Below are positions 36,496 through 48,731 of a stretch of 64,000 nucleotides of DNA, piece after piece. How positions within the stretch are numbered: the stretch's first letter is position 1; each line of letters opens with the position of its first letter. A program made the position numbers and the translations under genes. The notes below the pieces were generated by a model, which was given only the letters and a program-made list of their open reading frames with translations, was not told where the DNA came from and did no database searches. The DNA lies in assembly GCA_022497155.1 (NCBI GenBank), contig MU385764.1:283297-347296 (forward strand), read 5' to 3'. Source of the stretch: Whalleya microplaca (lineage: Eukaryota > Ascomycota > Sordariomycetes > Xylariales > Xylariaceae).

Positions 36496-37055
36496 GACAG
36501 CGAAAATAGGAGGTAGATGACAATGCAAACAAGTATCTCTTAAGGTTGACAATAAATAGCCCTCTTTTATAAACACAGCTCAATCTTCACTTATCTTATA
36601 TCTTCACCCATTGAAGACTTATATGAAGAACAAAAGATGCTCGCTGAAGACCAAGATAATACTAACCGAGACAATTCGCCTATCAGTGTGGATATGCATT
36701 CCTTGTATTGCGTCGACCTATCAATGGTCATGTCGCTCATTAAGTTACCTGAGTTAGTGGGTATTACTGGGGAGCTTGAGGGGAAATATCTTGGACGAGA
36801 GGGGCATCAATGTACATGATATTATTTATCTGTACCTGACTCCTATCTCTCTTGGAGTTGAATTTGCCTTTAAGCCTGTATGCCAAAGAGTGACAGTCAG
36901 CACTACGTAATAGCGCGAACGTGAACTTATGAAACGGGAAGACCCTCCTAGCTGACTATCTTGCTTTGCGGTTAACGATAAGAAATCTTACACAACGGAG
37001 AATGCCATGATAACAAACTCCAACTCTTATCTCTTAGCTTTAGTCTCAAGTCGGG
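36496..37055. other. promoter of the MFS gene and transposon flank
   Basis: No gene seen. It ends at the TA target dinucleotide of the transposon (37056-37057). Confidence 0.5.
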
Positions 37056-37057
37056 TA

Positions 37058-37145
37058 CCCGTGCCACGCCCCACCTTTTTTTGGATTTCGCTAGGGCTCA
37101 CCACCTAAAGGTAGTGCTTATTAGTAATTCACATATACCACTAAT
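37058..37145 (+). repeat. left terminal inverted repeat of the Fot1/pogo-like element
   Basis: Complementary to 38924-39011 over about 88 bp with a few transition mismatches. The first 55 or so bases are identical, including a T7 run and the CACCACCTAAAGGT stem. Confidence 0.88.
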
Positions 37146-38923
37146 TGACACAGCTGCTATTAATTAACTAACTAAAACCTCCTTAATAGCCTTAACGGCT
37201 TATTAGTTTCAAAAACTACTACTTAAGGTAGTTTCCCTATTATCCTTTATTTACGTACCTTTTTTGCTGCTTTAAAAAAAACCCGTTTAAAAGTATTACG
37301 TAATTTCAGGTCTACTACCTTTATAACCTTCCTAGCCTTCTTAACAGCGTCTTTTTCCTTTTATTTAACCATTTGCCTCCCTTTAATAACTATTAATACT
37401 CCTCCTAACTATAATAGAAAGTTCTTAAAAGCACGGCGTTTTTATTAGACGCGTTCGGCTAATTTAGTCTTCCTTAAATCTCGTTTTATATAAATTAGTT
37501 TAACTATATTAGAAAGGCTTTTTTTAATAAAACGGCCAATTTTTTAAACAGCTTCGTTAGTTATAAAAAAACCTGGCTAAATAATACTTTCTATTTTGCT
37601 AGCAACTCTAGAAATTTGTCTAAAAGTAACTGGTATACTTATAAGGGACAAATTAAGTAATAAAAAGTCTCTTAAAAAAAGACTAGAGGTTTTATAAGCT
37701 ATACACTTTTCGATTTATTAAAATATAACTAATAAATTTAAAAACCAAATGCCTATTTTCCTAAAGGCTAACTTTATAGTTAATTTTTTAAAAGCTTAAA
37801 AGCATATTTATTAAATACAGCTAAAAAATTTAATTTTTATAATATTAATTAATCTATTTTTAACTATAAAATCTAACGCCTTTACGTAATAATGCTTTAA
37901 TAGCTAAAAGACAATTATATTAAGCGGCTATAACAGATATATAAAATAAAGAGGCATTTAAAAAAAAATAATATTATAATTTTTATAATATTAAATAAAC
38001 TTAAAGATATAATAAAATCCGTAGCTATTAAAAATTAACAGTCTTTTTTTTTCTATAGTCTTTTAAATTATATATTATTAAAAATACTATATTTATTTTA
38101 AACTAATCTCGTTATTAAAATAACCGCTACTTATTAACATAATCCTTATAACATTATAAAATTCTCGTTATTAATATTAGTATATTATATATAGCTAACC
38201 TAATAATATTAAAAAAGCAGGGATATAAATACCGGTAGCACTAATAGCCTTAATTACTATATAGAACTCTCGATTTTTTAACAAGCTAAAATAATAAATC
38301 TTATACCGTTTAATAATAACTAATTAATCTTTACTTATACCTATTCGAAAGCTAATCTTATTTATATTTTAAATATCCTTAAAAAAAATACTATTATTTT
38401 CAATAACTCTCCTAAACTTTTAGTAATATTCCGTAACTTTTTAAAAATCTTTAAAAACTTCTCAATTTAAATCAAACTTTTTTTAAAACTTTTAAATATA
38501 CCCGTAACGTTTTATAAATCTAGTAGTCCAATTTTTCCCTACTACAAAAAGGTCCATTTCTAACGAGAAGAATTTTTCCTTTAGTAAAAGATTTATAACA
38601 TCCCGGATAAATTCGGCTTTTACCGCAAAATTAACCCGGTCTAAGCGGTTAATATACCGGCAGATAACACTCTCTTTAGCAACAAAAAGCTTAGTTTATA
38701 ATAATTTTATACCTCTTTTGCCGGAGGCACCCGTAAGCCGTATATAAAAACGTTCGCATATAACCCCGAAATCTCGGGCCATTATAGCTAATAAGGCCTT
38801 AGGAAAATCAAGCTTATATTATATAGCGTCTCTCAAGCGTAATTCCATTTTTTTTGAATTTTAAACGATTAAAAACGGCTAAAAAAAAGGGTAGTTGTTA
38901 TAATATTGTCAATAACTGTATGA

Positions 38924-39011
38924 ATTAGTAGTGTATGTAAATTACTAGTAAGCACCACCTTTAGGTGGTGAGCCCTAGCGAAATCCAAAAAAAGGTGGGG
39001 CGTGGCACGGG
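38924..39011 (-). repeat. right terminal inverted repeat of the Fot1/pogo-like element
   Basis: Mirror of the left repeat; it ends GGCACGGG immediately before the TA target site. Confidence 0.88.
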
Positions 39012-39013
39012 TA

Positions 39014-39511
39014 GTAAGCAGGCGCTGTAACTAACACGTTGCTTCAGGTGGTCTGCGCTGTTGAAAGCTAGAAACTGGACTAATACCCGACTCGGAAAAT
39101 TGTAGGCGATTGAAGACATCGAAACCCAGGGTAGTGGAGATGGCTACCGCAATGCTGAGCCTAGTTCAAGCAGAAAGAACCTTGATGTAGATATACGATA
39201 GCTTGCTCTTCTTACATTACCGTAATAAACCTATTTATTACGTACCGTGGTCGACCGCTACCATGTCCGTATACTAGACATTGCAGTTCCTACTACGATC
39301 AACAGCGAATGAGAGGAACGTCACTAGTAACAGACCTTGGTGTGACAAGATCTATCCATATATCAACTACTTCCGTAGGGACGTCGGACATATTTGTACA
39401 TATAGATCAAACCAATTGGGAAGCACCCGGAGTATATATCGCCATCAGCCTCGTCTTGCTACAAAACCTACTGTTGCAGCATCTACATGGCACACGTAAG
39501 GTCAGCCAAAC
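39014..39511. other. transposon flank, no gene seen
   Basis: Normal base composition returns directly after the transposon. Short overlapping frames have no motif. Confidence 0.45.
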
Positions 39512-41285
39512 ATGAGATCCTTTGGACGAGCATCCAATCCCATTCCTCTACCACGCCAAACTCCAGGTGAATCGAGCAACGTCAGACAGGGTCAGCCTAC
39601 AAGTGTTCCAGACCCACCAGGGCGTCCAGTCAAATTTTTTAAGAGTCGAGCGGCACCTTCGTTCTTCGACTCTTCGCATTCCGGGCCTCAGGTGGTAGCT
39701 CAGATCATGGAGGCCGCATCCTCTGCTTGCTCTCCTGGCCTACCTCACAAGGCGTTTGCTAGTCCGACGCATCTGCCTTACGACGAAGACGGGCTATGCT
39801 CTCGAATTCGGATCTTAATATGCCTTCCTACCTGAAAGAAGTCTACCTTAAATTGTCTAACGCAATGTTTCCTTCGGGAGTCGAACTGGTTCGTCGACGA
39901 CGTTAGGTTAGGAGAAACACGATACCTATGCCTCTGCGGCCGTTGATGCAAGATGGCCAGTATTACCCTTCATCTTCCTCGCCCATGGCATTCTTCTCGA
40001 TTGCGCAAGGTAATGAAGAGGCCGTGTGGGAATAGCAGAAGACACCATTACGGTTCCATGGAGCAGCTGGGCGTCCTATCGGTCATCGCGTGAAGTTTTC
40101 TATATGGACCTCAGGGATTTCCAAGCTTTATGCACGTTGGATTCTTGGTCATACGTTACCTTATGTGCTTACCTCAAGTTCTAGAATACCTGTTCACAGC
40201 AGATGTTGCTGTGCGGATAGGGATAATGAATGCATATCGACGCGGAGCGCTGAACAGAGGTAATCCCGGGAAAACACGGAGATCCACCGACGATTATAGA
40301 GTGACCTGTACACCGCGAACAAGATAATTGCCCTGGCTATTGGGCGACTTTCGCGAGTTGTCGATCAACAGTGTCTTATAAAGCAGGTCTGCAATGCGTG
40401 AGGCAGTAGCAGAGTCGGAGCAGTCGTTCTCGGATCCGACCATGAATATTTACAGCCGGTTGTCACATGAATCAGCAGTGATTGTCGGAAATAGCTAAGA
40501 GCGGTGTTTCGGCATTTCGCCGTCCGGTACGACACGGCGCTCCTTCGGTGGTCAGATACTTGCATGGGAAGCTCAACTGCCGTCATATTTTGAACTAGAG
40601 AACCCCGACTAGTTGAAACATGCAGACCTCCCTTTCTTGATGTTTCCTAGTATGGGAGAGGCTTCGCCTGCATAGCATGCGTTACTTGGCTTGACTGAAT
40701 CTCTTTCGTCCAGCAATGTATCACCAACCGATATCGCAACCGCTACGATGCCTGCATCAAGGTCTGCGTCTATCGATCTTGACAAGCAATTGAAAAATCT
40801 GGGCGAGCCTCTCGGAGATAGACTCAAATTGGCCCTAGGGCCATGCTGTATCTTTAATGGCGCATTGTTGCTTGGAGTCCTGGCTCGAGAGTCATTCTCG
40901 CAAGTTGCAAGTTATCCGCGAGGACCTTGCTGCATACTCGAGATGCAGCGGAACGACGGAAGATCCAATCAATTCGCCTTCGCCGAGGTGAAAATTGTCG
41001 AACTATGCATCGAGGAAGCGAGGACAGATGTCAATCGCGTCCCGCGATACTACCTTGGCACCGCTCTCGTCCTCAAATATCCCGCCATCTCCTCCTCCTT
41101 CCACGATTGGACAATGGCCACCGACGGATGCCATAGGGCGACCTTCCTTTACCGAGAGCAACCAAAGAGAGCAATTCCTGGGGAATCTAACATCTAGAGC
41201 GTTCGACCCCGTAGTTATGGGAGGTCCGACAATGTGGGCGGGCCCATCCTATTCGTTCTCCGAAACAGGGAATCTTCTACCATGA
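39512..41285 (+). pseudogene. decayed gene, possibly a fungal Zn2Cys6-type transcription factor
   Basis: Protein-like fragments succeed one another in different plus-strand frames. They are 39512-39835 (Pro/Ser-rich, with KSRAAPSFFDSSHSGPQ), 39806-39903 (PSYLKEVYLKLSNAMFPSG), 40056-40181 (FYMDLRDFQALCTLDSWSYV then TLCAYLKF, ending in TAG), and the frames 40748-41197 and 40995-41285 (TSRAFDPVVMGGPTMWAGPS, ending NLLP). The order and style resemble the middle homology region of fungal zinc-cluster transcription factors, but no DNA-binding cysteine cluster is visible and stops and frame changes separate the parts. Decay here is by indels as well as stops, unlike the RIP-type decay next door. The identification is tentative; it could also be several unrelated fragments. 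Confidence 0.33.
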
Positions 41286-41372
41286 GAACAAATCTAGAAC
41301 ACAATTGCAAAAGAGCCATATGATATGATGGCCGAGACGCTTCTTTAATCTCACTGTAACGTAATTCAAGTA

Positions 41373-42390
41373 TCACACGTTGCCATTTCTCATCTCGACA
41401 GGCATACTCTCGTGCTCGACCCTATTGACCAGACTTCCGAGTCCATGGCTCATCACAACCCTCAGGTCATCCCCATGCTTCAAGTAGATTGGGGGATTTT
41501 TACTCACGCCGATTCCGTGTGGTGTACCTGTCATAATGACCGTGCCGGCCTCAAGTGTGGTGCCTTGTGATAGGTACGCAACGATCTCAGCGACTGTGAA
41601 GATCATGTCGTCCGCGCGACCCTGCTGCATCGTCTCGCCATTCAAAACGGTCTTCAGCTCAATGACACCTGGGTCCGGGATCATTTTCGTAGACACCAGA
41701 GCCGGGCCCATAGGAGCGAACCCGTCAAATCCCTTGCCGAATCCCCATTGCGCACCGTTGAACTGGTGCTTGCGTGCCGTCACGTCGTTCGAGCACATGT
41801 AGCCAAGAACATAGTCTAATGCGCTCTCGACGCTGACATTTCGGGCTTCCCTGGCGATAACTACTGCCATCTCGGCCTCGTAGTCAGCCTGGCCATCTGT
41901 TGCTTGATGCGGGATGAGCAATGGGGCGTTGGGCCCATTTAGACACGTCGCTGGCTTGAAGAACAGCGTGGGGTGGTCTGGTAAGGCCAATCCCATCTCT
42001 TTCGCATGGTTTCGATAGTTCAGCCCGATGCAGCGAATCGTGCCGACTTCTGCTCGCGATAAGGGTGGTAGGAGCCGCTGTACTGTGAGCACTGTCGAGG
42101 TCGGCTCTGCTTCTAGTTCTAAGGCTGACGTTCCTGACAGCACACGAACAGAGACGATCTCGGAAGACGCAAGTGCATCACCAACTGCTCAATATCAGTT
42201 AAGACGCGCAGAAGAAAATTTGCTTGCTGTAGCCTGCCTACTGTCCAGATTTTCATCTATAGGTTCTCCAATGTATTCATTTCCGTCCTGTTGCGCGACG
42301 AAGCGGATCAACCGATTCCATTTCTACTTCGACGTCAGCAACGCATATGGGCTTGACGAGCGTTATGCTACTACATACTGGTATCACCAT
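41373..42390 (-). CDS. fumarylacetoacetate hydrolase (FAH) family protein
   Basis: Exons 42390-42379 (12 nt, four codons), 42323-42242 and 42184-41373 give 301 residues, the usual size for this family; total length is divisible by three and both introns (55 and 57 nt) have good GT..AG ends. The N-terminal RLIRFVAQQDGNEYIGEPID and the catalytic FAH domain are present: IRCIGLNYRNHAKE, a metal-binding block DYEAEMAVVI, SNDVTARKHQ, WGFGKGFDGFAPMGP, and AGTVIMTGTPHGIG. Family members cleave carbon-carbon bonds of beta-diketo acids (fumarylpyruvate, acylpyruvates, fumarylacetoacetate) or decarboxylate oxaloacetate with Mg2+. The short length fits the FAHD/acylpyruvase-like group rather than tyrosine-pathway FAH. 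Its neighbours (transporters, FAD monooxygenase) suggest aromatic catabolism, an inference. Confidence 0.92.
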
Positions 42391-43546
42391 CGTCACAGAG
42401 TGGATCTGTTCAAATTTTTTTTCTTGAAATATATTGACAATCACGTAAGCCGAAGTCTGACCACGATGCTCATGTGATGTGGCAGCAGTTTTTCTATGCG
42501 ACTTATGTAACTATTTGTGGTCATCCCTTACAGTGGTTGACGTGCTATACAACTCTCTCCGACGAGATCGGATCAGAAGTGCCAACGCTAACGGGGTATG
42601 ATATGACTATCGGCTTCGTCCGCCCGAAATGGTCTGGCACTATCAATCCAATCATACCTCCACTGCAGTCTGCAGTGGCGGGTTTACCCAGGAATCCTAG
42701 ACGTGAAAAGGAACATCGATGTCCATAGGGATACCATCTAGCTGGATTGAGTCGGCAATTTCTGTTGTATGTTTGTTCTGGCGACTACGCTGGCACGCTG
42801 GATGTTATAACGAATTTGAACGACGCTCCCTGGTCTTTCATCTGGTAGCGAGCGAACATGCATGAGTTGGAGTTGTTGGGCACCGCTGATTCGGGCACGA
42901 AGAATTGGAGCCTCAACGGGGATTGTCACAATTGCTACCCCACCCATCACGGTGATTTTACGGGTTATACTATAAGTTGACGGGTCTTTTCGGTCGTAGT
43001 ATACAGAGTTTGGAGTCTACAAGTCTGGCTCATTATGATGATCTTTGCTCCTTACACCGATTTGTTACTGTTGTTGTTCAATCACGGTAGCAACTGTCTG
43101 GGGTACAGTAGGCAGCAATTTCCATCGCCGAGATTCGCGCAAAGAAAAAGAAAAGAAGGCAAGGTAGAAATATAGAAGATGACAGCTATCTGGAGGTATC
43201 CGATAATGTATCATTGATGTGTCCATGGCTATGATGGTACATAGTACAAGGCAATTCCTTCGACTATTGGCGCACTGGCGCATCGCTTCACGCCTGGGCT
43301 GAGCATCTAATTATAGATTCACGTGCCTATTATAATAACTATGGCAATCATTTACTTGATAGTACAGATCGGTGGCATATGTTTAAGTAATAGAATTCGA
43401 TTTTGGTTCAGCTATACTTATTAAGTACAGCCAGTTGCCAGTCTGTCAGTCTACTGCACAGTAGTTGAGATCTGGATTCTATGAATAACTTACCTACCTG
43501 CCTACATACATTGCTGTACTGTTCCTACGCGTATGCAGTAAGAGAT

Positions 43547-43574
43547 CTTCCGTCTTCCGTCTTCCGTCTTCCCT
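43547..43574 (+). repeat. 7-bp tandem repeat (CTTCCGT x3 plus one imperfect)
   Basis: Three exact units and a fourth with one change (CTTCCCT). Function unknown. Confidence 0.8.
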
Positions 43575-45417
43575 CCCCTGACCTAGTGCAAGTGTCTACC
43601 GATTTCGGTTGGTAGCCAAGATAGCCTAAATAAGTCTAATAAGGCTGCTAAGGTATACTAAGATAGAGACTACGCCGATTGCACGGTACCGAGCCCATCG
43701 CACCTGTGTACCTATCCCCATACATGTACATTGATTTGATAGAGGGATTGCGCATGTATGTACATATAATACCAACGAGAGACATTTTCATAGTCTCGAA
43801 AGGGAGATATTGCGGGCAGGCGGGTGTAGAAGAGCTGCCGCCGAATCTATGGCCGACCGCTCTGATCTGCCATTCTCACTGCTTGGTTGAGTAACCTACA
43901 TCTTGGTCCGCGGCGCATTTTCGTGAATCTTAATGGCGAGAGTGGTGGAGAAGTTCGCGGGTGTGGCTTACCTAGACCGCTGATGCTTATTACTGTGCAT
44001 GATTCCGATGCGGTTGGACAGGGACAGGGGCGGTAAGCCACCTCGATTTTCATCACGTTGCTGGACGTGGCAGCGTGGCCAAGTCGCCAAGACGCCAATG
44101 ACGTACCTTGGCAGTGCTTGATTCAATTTGGTCTGTTTGCGCCGCAACCCGTTTATTCAGGAATCCTTGTCAAGCGTGGCTCGGTGTAACGAACGACTTT
44201 TTTTCCTCCATCGTCGAAATCCCACTCACTCACGGTTGTCACGTTGTCGACGAGTCTTGTTAGCCTCTTACGCACGGAGGAGTTACCTCATGATATTGTC
44301 GAGTCTGTTCTCATTCGTAGTTCGCCGAGCCTTACGTCCCTGTGCTACAGACCGAGCGCTGGAATGGTACGGAATATGATAATCTCACCTAGAGCCTAAG
44401 AGATTACTGTCAGAAAAAGGCCTCAAATTATACATGCCTACTTATATTATACATATACATATGTATGCACAGATGTATGTATGTAGGTATATGTACGGAC
44501 GGCTATTAGGCGGCATGCAGAATTTGCAGAAGATTTGATAGCTCTTACAGCTAATCTCACTTGGAATCTCCAATCCGGTTACCGAGTGGGCGACCTGTTA
44601 CCTAAAGTAATGCAGCCAACTTGGAACTTCACGAGGACTCGGCCGTCCGGCGGATTTCGAGACACTTTCCTGGCGATAGTACCAGGAGCACCGTTGCCCA
44701 TTGGAAAAAAAGAGAAACAAAACAAAAGAAGCCGTTCGGTCTTTTATGGAGCAATGCACCGCTACAGCCAAACAGAAGAGGCTGAAATTTCGGAGATTCT
44801 AGCGCATCGAGATTCATAATAGAATTCGATGATATCATCGCACGCGGCTTACAGCGAGCATCACGCCCTGCATCCCTCCCGGTACGTAGCTACAGTCCAT
44901 ATGTATTTCCCGCAAATTCCCCCCATTGCCCCCCATCATTGCCCCAGATGTCGTGCGATATGTGTACGTTCCATTGTACGGAGAATCCGCCTGATCGCCT
45001 GACCATCCTAGCAAACCCTGACAGCTCTCCCCCCCAGGTTTGTCATTTTACGATACTAGAGTACCGGTCAACGTCTCTCGCAATGAGAAGACTCTCGTAG
45101 CTTCGGAAGCGGGCCCATCTCGAGGCACTATACTACGAAGAGCAACCGAAGCCCCCTGCGTCATGGCCAGCAGAGCGGGTCAGCCTCTTGGAGTTACTGC
45201 CACTTCCTTCGAGACGACCATGCGCCCATGCAAGTCCGTCCTGGAGAAGGTTTCCATTCCATCCAGGTGCTGCTAGGCCATCCCACGAGCTCCCAGCAGC
45301 CCAGGCCTTACCTGTTGCTTAATCTAGTAATTGGGGAAGCTAGTGCTTGGACCAATTACCTCCGTCTGGTGTAGTGGGCGTGCCGGTTGGCGAGCTGTAA
45401 ACTGTAGCAGTGTAGTA

Positions 45418-45455
45418 TGTATGTATGTATGTATGTACATACATACATACATACA
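45418..45455. repeat. perfect 38-bp palindrome of ATGT/ACAT units
   Basis: A tract of TGTA-type tetranucleotides meets its exact complement with no spacer, giving two 19-base arms around GTAC. It could extrude as a cruciform. It lies about 500 bp upstream of the DHA1 transporter ATG. Confidence 0.9.
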
Positions 45456-45772
45456 AGATTTGGTCGGCGCACGTCCTGGTTGGCGCACGTCCACGGTCTG
45501 ACCCCGACTTCCACGCTCCCCTTCTCCAGTCTCCAGTCCCCGGTCTCCTCCAGGTCCCCATCCTTCCACTTTTTCTTTGGGTCTGTCGGTCACTCGCTCC
45601 TGTCTGGGTATATCTTACTTTTGTAAAGGTCCCTCTCCCTTCTACGCAGTAGGCAAGGTATATATATCGAGTTCCGTGATCGCCATGTACATAAATTGGA
45701 GAAGTCCCCGGAAATCCGCCTGCCCATTGCTCCAAGCCATCCACTTCCCTAGCAACACCTAAGCTCCCACCC

Positions 45773-45820
45773 ACACCCACGGGCAAACACACCCACGGGC
45801 AAACACACCCACGGGCAAAC
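45773..45820 (+). repeat. 16-bp direct tandem repeat, three exact copies
   Basis: The unit ACACCCACGGGCAAAC occurs three times without change, 130-180 bp upstream of the transporter start codon. Its position would suit a promoter or 5' UTR element; the role is unknown. Confidence 0.85.
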
Positions 45821-45950
45821 ACAACCAGATCTCCTGGTCAACCGTCTTACATTCCAGGACCTCCACGTTCCGGTCTTGTGGTCTTCAAAAACTTAACTTA
45901 GCAGCACCCAACAACTCACTTCCACCCAGCATAAGTTTAGTTAAACCTGC

Positions 45951-47976
45951 ATGACTGCTACCACCATGGCTGGGGGGACCACCACTTACAGCTCCGACGA
46001 GACCGTTGGCAATAACCGCCACACCGCGATAGGTCCCACGGTCGACCAGACTGTTGCCGTCCGGGAGGCCAAGAAGGAGGCGGTCGCGGGCGAGACTGGA
46101 AAGCGGGAGCTCAAGGAGGAAGAATGCGAAGATGAACTGGGATTCGCCTTCTCCTGGTGGAAGAAATGGTGGATTCTCACCGTCATCTTCCTCGTCCAGA
46201 CCTCGATGAACTTCAACACGTCCCTGTACTCGAACGGCCTGGTGGGAATCTCGGAGCATTTCAACGTCAGCGAACAGGCAGCCCGAGTCGGTGCTGCCAT
46301 ATTCCTTATCACGTACGCCTTCGGATGCGAGCTGTGGGCTCCCTGGTCCGAGGAGATCGGGCGCAAGCCGATTCTTCAGGCATCCCTCCTGCTGGTCAAC
46401 ATCTTCACCCTGCCCGTCGTCTTAGCACCAAACTTTGGTTGCCTCCTGGCTGGCAGAGCGCTCGGAGGTCTCTCCACTGCAGGAGGAAGTGTGACCCTTG
46501 GCATGATCGCCGACATGTTCGAGAGCGACAGACAACAGTACGCAGTTGCATATATGTAAGTGATACTACCTTCGTTTTCTTGTCTCTTATCACGATCTTG
46601 CTAGATCAAAGTCCATACGGGGCCGGCCTGCTGGACCATAACATGCATTAGTACTAATCTTCATTGATCTTCGTAGCGTCTTTTCATCCGTGGGTGGATC
46701 CGTTCTCGGCCCCATTGTTGGTGGGTTCGTTGAGATCCTGGCTCCCCAGGACGCCTGGAGATGGTGTATCTGGATCCAACTCATCTTCGGCGGCGCCGTT
46801 CAGCTTCTGCACCTGTTTACCGTCCCGGAGACCCGTACGACCATCATGTTGGACGCGATCGCGAAGAAGCGCAGAAAGTCGGGACAAGACCCCAACGTCT
46901 ATGGCCCCAACGAGATCGAGTCGTTTTGGAAGCGCTTCACCTTCAAGGAGTTGATATACACGTGGCTGCGACCATTCCGCATGTTCCTGACTGAGCCCAT
47001 CGTCCTTACCCTGTCTCTGCTCTCCGGTTTCTCAGACGCATTGATCTTCATGAACATCCAGTCCTTTGCGCTGGTCTACAAGCAGTGGAACTTCAACTCG
47101 TGGCAGTTGGGTCTCTCGTTCGTGCCCATCCTGATCGGGTACATACTGGCTTGGCTCGCCTTCCTCCCGGCTTTCGAACGCAACAGGGTGCGCAGGGAGA
47201 AACACCCCGAGGATGAGCACGCCCAGTACGAGTCTCGCTTATTCCTCCTGCTCTGGCTGGTGCCGTGCTTGCCCATCGGCCTCATCATCTTTGCGTGGAC
47301 GAGCGGTGGCCCGCCCATCCACTGGATTGGTTCCATGTTCGGGAGTGCCATAGTCGGCATTGCCAACTATGCCATCTACATGGCCACAATCGATTATATG
47401 ATCTGCGCTTACGGCCCCTACTCCGCCTCGGCCACGGGCGGCAACGGCTGGGCTCGAGATTTCCTCGCAGGTGTCCTCACCGTCCCGGCAACCCCATTCT
47501 ACAGCAACATCGGTGCCGAGAAGGGCCTGAACCTGGAGTACGCCTCCACCATTCTATTCTGCATCGCGTTCCTCCTCGTCATCGCGGTATACGTCATCTA
47601 CTGGAAGGGCCCGACCCTACGCAAGCGGTCTCCCTTCGCAGAGAGCTTGGCGCATGGAGATACCCAGTTTGCGGGCCACCGCGTTAGTGTCGCTCATACC
47701 CGCCACTCCTCGACCGCTACCGATCACCGACCATCTGTCGCAGGTCCGCCCCGACGCCCCGGTGACCGCATATCAGCAAGTCGCCACAATTCGTACTACT
47801 CGAGCCAGCAGGCGGCAAGTCGGCGCCACAGTAAACAAGCTAGCCGCAACGCCAGCCGGCGGAACAGTCACGAGAAAGAGCATTCCGAGGGCGCGGAACA
47901 GATTTCCGGTGACGGCCTGCACAATCGACTCAATGCCCTCAACACGATCGACTCAGTGCAGACGCACCGTATGTAG
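45951..47976 (+). CDS. MFS transporter, DHA1 (drug/polyamine:H+ antiporter-like) family
   Basis: Exons 45951-46555 and 46677-47976 give 634 residues with one 121-nt intron. After a hydrophilic N-terminus of about 75 residues come the first helices, with family signatures WAPWSEEIGRKPIL (motif A region) and LAGRALGGLSTAGGSVTLGM, then GGSVLGPIVGGFV (antiporter motif C) and AWRWCIWIQLIFGG. A hydrophilic linker separates the two six-helix halves, and DFLAGVLTVPATPFYSNIG falls in the last part. Such proteins export drugs, polyamines or metabolites, or move other small solutes in exchange for protons at the plasma membrane. The C-terminal tail of about 90 residues is very rich in Ser, Arg and His (for example ASRNASRRNSHEKE), more than is usual, and looks like a phospho-regulated cytoplasmic tail. 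The exact substrate is not predictable. Confidence 0.92.
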
Positions 47977-48731
47977 AGTAGTGGTGATGACGGTGTTCGG
48001 GGCGCCAATGGCTGGGCTACCTACCATTATATAGAGTCCATCGGCAAGTCTGTCGACGCGGAGGATAATGCTAAAGAATGATTAAGTCTTCAATGTACAT
48101 ATATATATATATATGAACGAGCATGGATGTGCATATGAGCTATGCATGTGGGGTTCTCGGTGTGGCGGCTGACTCTGTTCATTTGCAGTGAATCAGATAT
48201 CGGAGTGGTGTGCTTGTGAAGACTCGACTTGCCAAAGATGAAGTCTTCTGGAAGTGGGTTGTTCTTGTGTCGGGGGTTTTGAGGGTTATAAAACGTTGGG
48301 GACCGTGGATCGAAAAACATTTCTCACGTCGTTGAATAAATACCACCTGTCGAGTTCTTTTCATGCAGTTCGGAATACCTTAGTATTTTTAAATAGCCAT
48401 TAGACACCATATATAGTAAATGTGTTAGATTTCCTGGTACTTTGTGAAGTCTCCTACCACCATGATGGCAGACTTTCGTGTATGTAGAACCATTCGATTT
48501 TGTTTATAAGTAAACCGTATCATACTATCGGGCGAACTGAGACCGAGTCAGCCGCCCCGTACCTCGGTTCCGGTTATTCTACCGGTCTGATTAGGTACCT
48601 AGTAGCCAAAGGCCATCGGCCTCAAAACATCCATGGATGGCACGCAGGCCTAGCAGGCTACCTAACGCACAATTTTATCCACTTCTCTAGTTCAATATCG
48701 GATAGTTGCATCTTTGCCTTATTTTGCTCCC
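47977..48731. other. intergenic between convergent genes
   Basis: Spacer with a short (AT)n run near 48101-48114; nothing else seen. Confidence 0.5.

Larger units (their letters stand above)
37058..39011 (-). mobile_element. Fot1/pogo-like (Tc1/mariner superfamily) DNA transposon, RIP-inactivated
   Basis: The element is 1954 bp, bordered by TA on both sides (37056-37057 and 39012-39013) and by terminal inverted repeats of about 88-95 bp that begin CCCGTGCCACGCCCCACC; mismatches between the repeats appear to be transitions. The interior is strongly AT-rich. On the minus strand a decayed transposase frame starts at an ATG at 38848. Despite TAA stops it still shows the CENP-B/Tc5-type helix-turn-helix block, with VGKNWTTRFIKR near 38560-38524. 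Length, TA duplication and that motif match Fot1/pogo elements (about 1.9 kb, one transposase of about 540 residues). No intact catalytic frame remains, so it cannot move by itself. Confidence 0.88.
42391..45950. other. 3.6 kb intergenic stretch with simple repeats
   Basis: Divergent promoter space of the FAH-family gene (-) and DHA1 transporter (+). No supportable gene. It contains the CTTCCGT tandem (43547-43574), the ATGT/ACAT palindrome (45418-45455) and the 16-bp tandem (45773-45820), listed separately. Confidence 0.5.
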
